Notes under the pieces: generated by a model
What the model was told of the DNA's origin: nothing
The model's database searches: none
What the model saw: the letters and a program-made list of their open reading frames with translations, nothing else
Translations under genes and position numbers: made by a program
Origin: CAVPGH01 sp046726955
GTDB taxonomy: Bacteria; Acidobacteriota; Vicinamibacteria; Fen-336
Assembly: GCA_046726955.1 (NCBI GenBank)
Contig: JBKPBQ010000167.1
Coordinates: 1-8,405 of the forward strand
Direction of reading: 5' to 3'
Length of the DNA stretch: 8,405 nt
In this document: positions 6,249 through 8,405 of the stretch, one piece after another
Position numbering within the stretch: position 1 is the first letter of the stretch
How the letters are laid out: each line of letters opens with the position of its first letter

Positions 6249-6811
6249 CCATTCCCGAGTGGGCGGGGCCGCTCGCCTACCTCGTGATCTTCGCCGCGAC
6301 GGTGATCGAGGGCGAGGTCGTGTTCGTGGCGGCGACGGTGCTCGTCCAGATGGGCCGGCTCGACCCCGCGGGCGTCTTCGCCGCCGCCGCGCTCGGGGGA
6401 TCGGTGGGAGACCAGCTCTACTTCTACGCCCTGCGCGGACGGCTCCGCCGCTGGCTGGACCGTTTCCCCACCTGGTCGCGCCGCCGCGACCTCGTCACGG
6501 CCAAGGTGCGCCAGAGCGCGAGCGCGATGATCCTGGCCTGCCGCTTCCTCCCCGGGCTGCGCGTCGCCATCCCCGCCGCCTGCGCCTACGCCGACGTGCC
6601 CCCGCTCCGCTTCTCCGTGCTGAGCCTGCTGAGCAGCCTCGCGTGGGCGGCGGCGATCATGGCCGTGATCGCCTGGCTCGGACCCACCTCTTTCGCCCAG
6701 CTCGGCATCCGCGCGTGGTGGACGCCGATCGTTCCCGCGGTGCTCGTTCTCGCCTTCGTCTTCTGGTTGAAGCGCGCGTCCGACGTGGACGACGCCCCCG
6801 CCGCTCGCTGA
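6245..6811 (+). CDS. DedA-family (SNARE-associated/VTT domain) membrane protein
   Basis: A 188-residue integral inner-membrane protein. DedA-type motifs are IEGEVVFVAA (21-30, the re-entrant acidic segment), GGSVGDQLYFYALRG (51-65) and CRFLPGLRVAIPAACAYADV (99-118), which holds the paired conserved arginines R100 and R106. Hydrophobic segments lie near 9-34, 42-64, 93-118, 124-146 and 157-175. DedA proteins are known to move undecaprenyl phosphate or phospholipids across the membrane and affect pH and antimicrobial tolerance; which role applies here is not shown. The start codon overlaps the aminotransferase stop as ATGA, with AGGA (6233-6236) 8 nt upstream, so it belongs to the same transcript. 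That linkage suggests it handles a lipid carrier or membrane product of the preceding two enzymes, which is an inference. It is slightly shorter than the about 200-220 residues common in the family. Confidence 0.88.
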   Translation: MTIPEWAGPLAYLVIFAATVIEGEVVFVAATVLVQMGRLDPAGVFAAAALGGSVGDQLYFYALRGRLRRWLDRFPTWSRRRDLVTAKVRQSASAMILACRFLPGLRVAIPAACAYADVPPLRFSVLSLLSSLAWAAAIMAVIAWLGPTSFAQLGIRAWWTPIVPAVLVLAFVFWLKRASDVDDAPAAR

Positions 6812-6847
6812 TCCCCGCCGAGCGAGGACCGCCGGCGCCCCAAGCGC

Positions 6848-6853
6848 TATCAT
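6848..6853 (+). promoter_or_regulatory. Possible -10 element (TATCAT) just before the AI-2E transporter
   Basis: TATCAT matches TATAAT at five of six positions and ends 8 nt before the ATG at 6862. A start near 6860 would leave almost no leader. The gene has no well-spaced Shine-Dalgarno site (GGCGGGA ends only 1 nt before the ATG), so a leaderless or near-leaderless transcript is possible. No -35 is recognisable. Chance occurrence cannot be excluded. Confidence 0.3.
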
Positions 6854-6861
6854 GGCGGGAC

Positions 6862-7968
6862 ATGTACGAGCGCCGCCGCCGCGATGTGGTCACTCCCCTG
6901 CTCGCGGCGCTCGCCGTCATCCTCGTCCTCGCCTACTTCGTCTTCCGGCCCTTCCTGCTCGACCTCGCGGTGGCGATCGCCATGGCGGTGCTCCTCGCCC
7001 CGCTGCAGCGGCGGCTGACGGGGGCGCTCGGCGGCCGCCGGGGCCTGGCCGCCGCGCTCATCGTGCTCTTCACGACCATCCTCATCTTCGTGCCCGTCCT
7101 GACCTCGCTCGTCATCCTCTCCAAGCAGGCCCTCGCCTTCTTCAGCTGGGCCCTGCCGCACCTCGACCCCGACGAGGTGCGGAGGTTCTACACCGAGACG
7201 CTGCCCGAGCGCTTCCCCGCGCTGCGGGAGTGGATCCTGCGCACGCAGGGCCAGCTCACTCCGCTCTTCTCGACGGCGCTCACGCAGGTCGTCTCCGCCG
7301 CGAACGCGGGCCTCCAGGGCCTCGTGGGCGGCCTCGCCCGCACGCTCTTCGACCTGCTCCTCTTCCTGACGACGCTCTTCTTCCTGCTCAAGGACGGCCC
7401 GCGCCTGAAGGCCGAGCTGCGCCCGATCTCGCCGTTCACGGAAGCCCAGGAAAAGCTGATCTTCGACCACCTCGACAAGACCGTGAAGGCATCGCTCCAG
7501 GCCATGATCATGGTCCCGCTCCTCCAGGGCATCGTCGCCGGCGCCGGCTTCATCCTCTTCGGCGTACCCTCGCCGATCGTCTGGGGCACGGTGGTGATCC
7601 TGGCCGCGATGGTTCCGGTGCTGGGCTCGCCTCTCGGGTGGGTGCCGGCCGTCGTCTACATCTTCCTGGGCGGGCGGACGTGGGCCGCGGTCGGCCTCTT
7701 CCTCTACAGCCTCGTGATCGTGAGCGGCATCGACAACGTGGTGAAGCCCCTGATCCTCCGCGGAGGGGCGCAGATCCATCCCCTCCTCGGCTTCCTGTCG
7801 ATCCTGGGTGGCATCCTGGCCTTCGGCTTCCACGGCTTCCTCATCGGGCCGGCGATCCTCTCCCTCGTGCTCTCCGCGATCCGCATCTACCGCCTCGACG
7901 TGCTCCGGGCCTCGACGGTCGCTTCCGCCCCCGAGCCGACGCTATCCGACTCAGCTAGAACGGCTTGA
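6862..7968 (+). CDS. AI-2E family transporter (PerM/UPF0118 type)
   Basis: A 368-residue polytopic membrane protein. It starts with a short basic cytoplasmic tail (MYERRRRD), then has helix pairs near 11-47 and 62-87, a soluble region near 95-150 rich in charged residues, and more helices from about 155 onward. The family signatures are PVLGSPLGWVPA (252-263), IDNVVKPLILRGG (290-302) and HPLLGFLSILGGILAFGFHG (306-325), followed by FLIGPAIL. Members have been linked to autoinducer-2 export or to sodium/proton antiport; the substrate here cannot be deduced. The gene lies 50 bp after dedA with no clear terminator between, so it may be on the same transcript or have its own weak promoter. The ATG at 6852 belongs to another frame. 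The last about 20 residues are polar and variable. Confidence 0.93.
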   Translation: MYERRRRDVVTPLLAALAVILVLAYFVFRPFLLDLAVAIAMAVLLAPLQRRLTGALGGRRGLAAALIVLFTTILIFVPVLTSLVILSKQALAFFSWALPHLDPDEVRRFYTETLPERFPALREWILRTQGQLTPLFSTALTQVVSAANAGLQGLVGGLARTLFDLLLFLTTLFFLLKDGPRLKAELRPISPFTEAQEKLIFDHLDKTVKASLQAMIMVPLLQGIVAGAGFILFGVPSPIVWGTVVILAAMVPVLGSPLGWVPAVVYIFLGGRTWAAVGLFLYSLVIVSGIDNVVKPLILRGGAQIHPLLGFLSILGGILAFGFHGFLIGPAILSLVLSAIRIYRLDVLRASTVASAPEPTLSDSARTA

Positions 7969-7972
7969 AGCC

Positions 7973-8001
7973 TTGCCTGTCCGGCGCGGCCGTGATACCT
8001 T
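7973..8001 (+). promoter_or_regulatory. Possible extended -10 promoter for the atp operon
   Basis: TTGCCT (7973-7978) and TACCTT (7996-8001) are separated by 17 bp, and TGA directly before the second hexamer gives the TGn extended -10 form. Transcription would start near 8008, immediately before the TTG at 8011. The hexamers match consensus at four and three of six positions, so this is a plausible but moderate candidate. It lies in the only gap before the ATP synthase genes. Confidence 0.4.
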
Positions 8002-8010
8002 CTGCGGCTG

Positions 8011-8271
8011 TTGCTCGAGCGTCCAACCCCGCCTGTGAAGCCGCCGAAGAGCGAGCGAGCCGGCGGCTGGACAGGGGCCCTGCGCGACGTCGCGCCGTAC
8101 CTGAGCATCGGGACCACCCTGGCCGTGACCGTGCTCGCGGGTCTCGGCGGCGGCTACTGGCTCGATGCCCAGCTCGGCACCGCGCCGTGGCTGCTGCTCG
8201 GGGGAGGCGTCCTCGGGCTCGGAGCCGCGTTGGTGCATTTCTTCAGGACGGTAGCGAGCTTGAACAAGTGA
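8011..8271 (+). CDS. atpZ: AtpZ-like F0F1 ATP synthase accessory membrane protein
   Basis: A protein of 86 residues (from TTG 8011) or 78 residues (from GTG 8035). It has a polar, proline- and lysine-rich N-terminus and two transmembrane helices (about 30-50 and 59-80), joined by the short conserved-type turn GGGYWLDAQLGTAPWLLLGG (46-65). This arrangement fits the AtpZ/AtpI family encoded at the front of many atp operons. Relatives are proposed to help Mg2+/Ca2+ entry or assembly of the c-ring. An in-frame stop at 7993-7995 limits upstream starts, and neither candidate has a Shine-Dalgarno site, so the start is uncertain. The stop overlaps the next gene's GTG, as expected for an operon. Confidence 0.8.
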   Translation: MLERPTPPVKPPKSERAGGWTGALRDVAPYLSIGTTLAVTVLAGLGGGYWLDAQLGTAPWLLLGGGVLGLGAALVHFFRTVASLNK

Positions 8272-8405
8272 CCCTGGCCCGATACTCCTTCCTCGTGCTC
8301 GCGCTCGTCGGGGTCTCCTTCACCCTGCTCTGGCCGCTGCTCCCTCTCGACGGGGCGGGCCGCGCCGCGGTGGCCATCGGGGCGGCGCTCGCCGCCGTGA
8401 ACGCG
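8268..8405 (+). CDS. atpI: Probable ATP synthase subunit I (AtpI), 3'-truncated by the window
   Basis: The frame opens at GTG 8268, which overlaps the AtpZ stop as GTGA, and stays open for 46 codons to the window end. The product begins MTLARYSF, then has a hydrophobic helix (about 8-24), a short polar turn (LPLDGAGRAA) and the start of a second Ala-rich helix (AVAIGAALAAVNA). This paired-helix start and its place after an AtpZ-like gene match the small AtpI-type protein that usually precedes atpB. Identity rests mainly on position, since only part of the gene is visible. Initiation is probably coupled to the upstream gene, as no strong ribosome binding site is seen. Confidence 0.62.
   Translation, partial: MTLARYSFLVLALVGVSFTLLWPLLPLDGAGRAAVAIGAALAAVNA

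Noticed and set aside
6850..7833. 327-codon - strand open frame opposite the AI-2E gene
   Set aside because: Highly charged Glu/Arg/Asp repeats are what the reverse complement of a hydrophobic GC-rich gene produces.
6852..7958. Start at ATG 6852 for a protein in place of the AI-2E transporter
   Set aside because: That frame gives an Arg/Pro-rich translation; the frame from ATG 6862 carries the AI-2E family signatures.
7962..7972. Terminator at GGCTTGAAGCC after the AI-2E gene
   Set aside because: The stem would be only 3-5 bp with a tiny loop, it overlaps the stop codon, and no T-run follows.

Overview
The window is GC-rich bacterial chromosome (about 70% G+C by eye), densely packed with genes and strongly codon-biased toward G/C at third positions. 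Complex I and ATP synthase genes, a two-component system and a B12-type radical SAM gene fit an aerobic or facultative free-living bacterium. The style resembles Acidobacteriota or another deep-branching high-GC group, but this is a low-confidence guess because no marker gene is present.

Layout. (1) Positions 1-1361: the 3' part of nuoM (complex I proton-pumping subunit), + strand. (2) Positions 1358-3423: a two-component system on the - strand, a membrane histidine kinase followed by a NarL/LuxR-type response regulator. They are coupled by an ATGA overlap, and the regulator converges on nuoM so that one CTAG palindrome supplies both stop codons. (3) Positions 3424-3585: a 162-bp divergent intergenic region. 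It holds a perfect TATAAT for the kinase operon, a very GC-rich imperfect inverted repeat, three AAGATAG direct repeats spaced exactly 21 bp apart, and a strong ribosome binding site for the gene to the right. (4) Positions 3586-6811: three overlapping + strand genes encoding a B12-binding-type radical SAM enzyme, a DegT/DnrJ/EryC1/StrS-type PLP aminotransferase with an unusual hydrophobic insert, and a DedA-family membrane protein. (5) Positions 6862-7968: an AI-2E/PerM-family membrane transporter. (6) Positions 8011-8405: the start of an ATP synthase operon, with an AtpZ-like protein and the first 46 codons of a probable AtpI, cut by the window end.

How the parts may work together. The radical SAM, aminotransferase and DedA genes overlap or abut in a way typical of translational coupling, so they probably serve one pathway. 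Their combination (radical carbon chemistry, transamination of a keto-sugar-like substrate, membrane lipid translocation) suggests modification of a lipid-linked or envelope molecule; this is inference. The divergent two-component system shares the control region with this module and may regulate it, itself, or both. The most interesting unexplained signals are the helically phased repeats and the three-gene module they precede. The flanking nuoM and atp genes are ordinary energy-metabolism genes, although nuoM is not followed by nuoN here.
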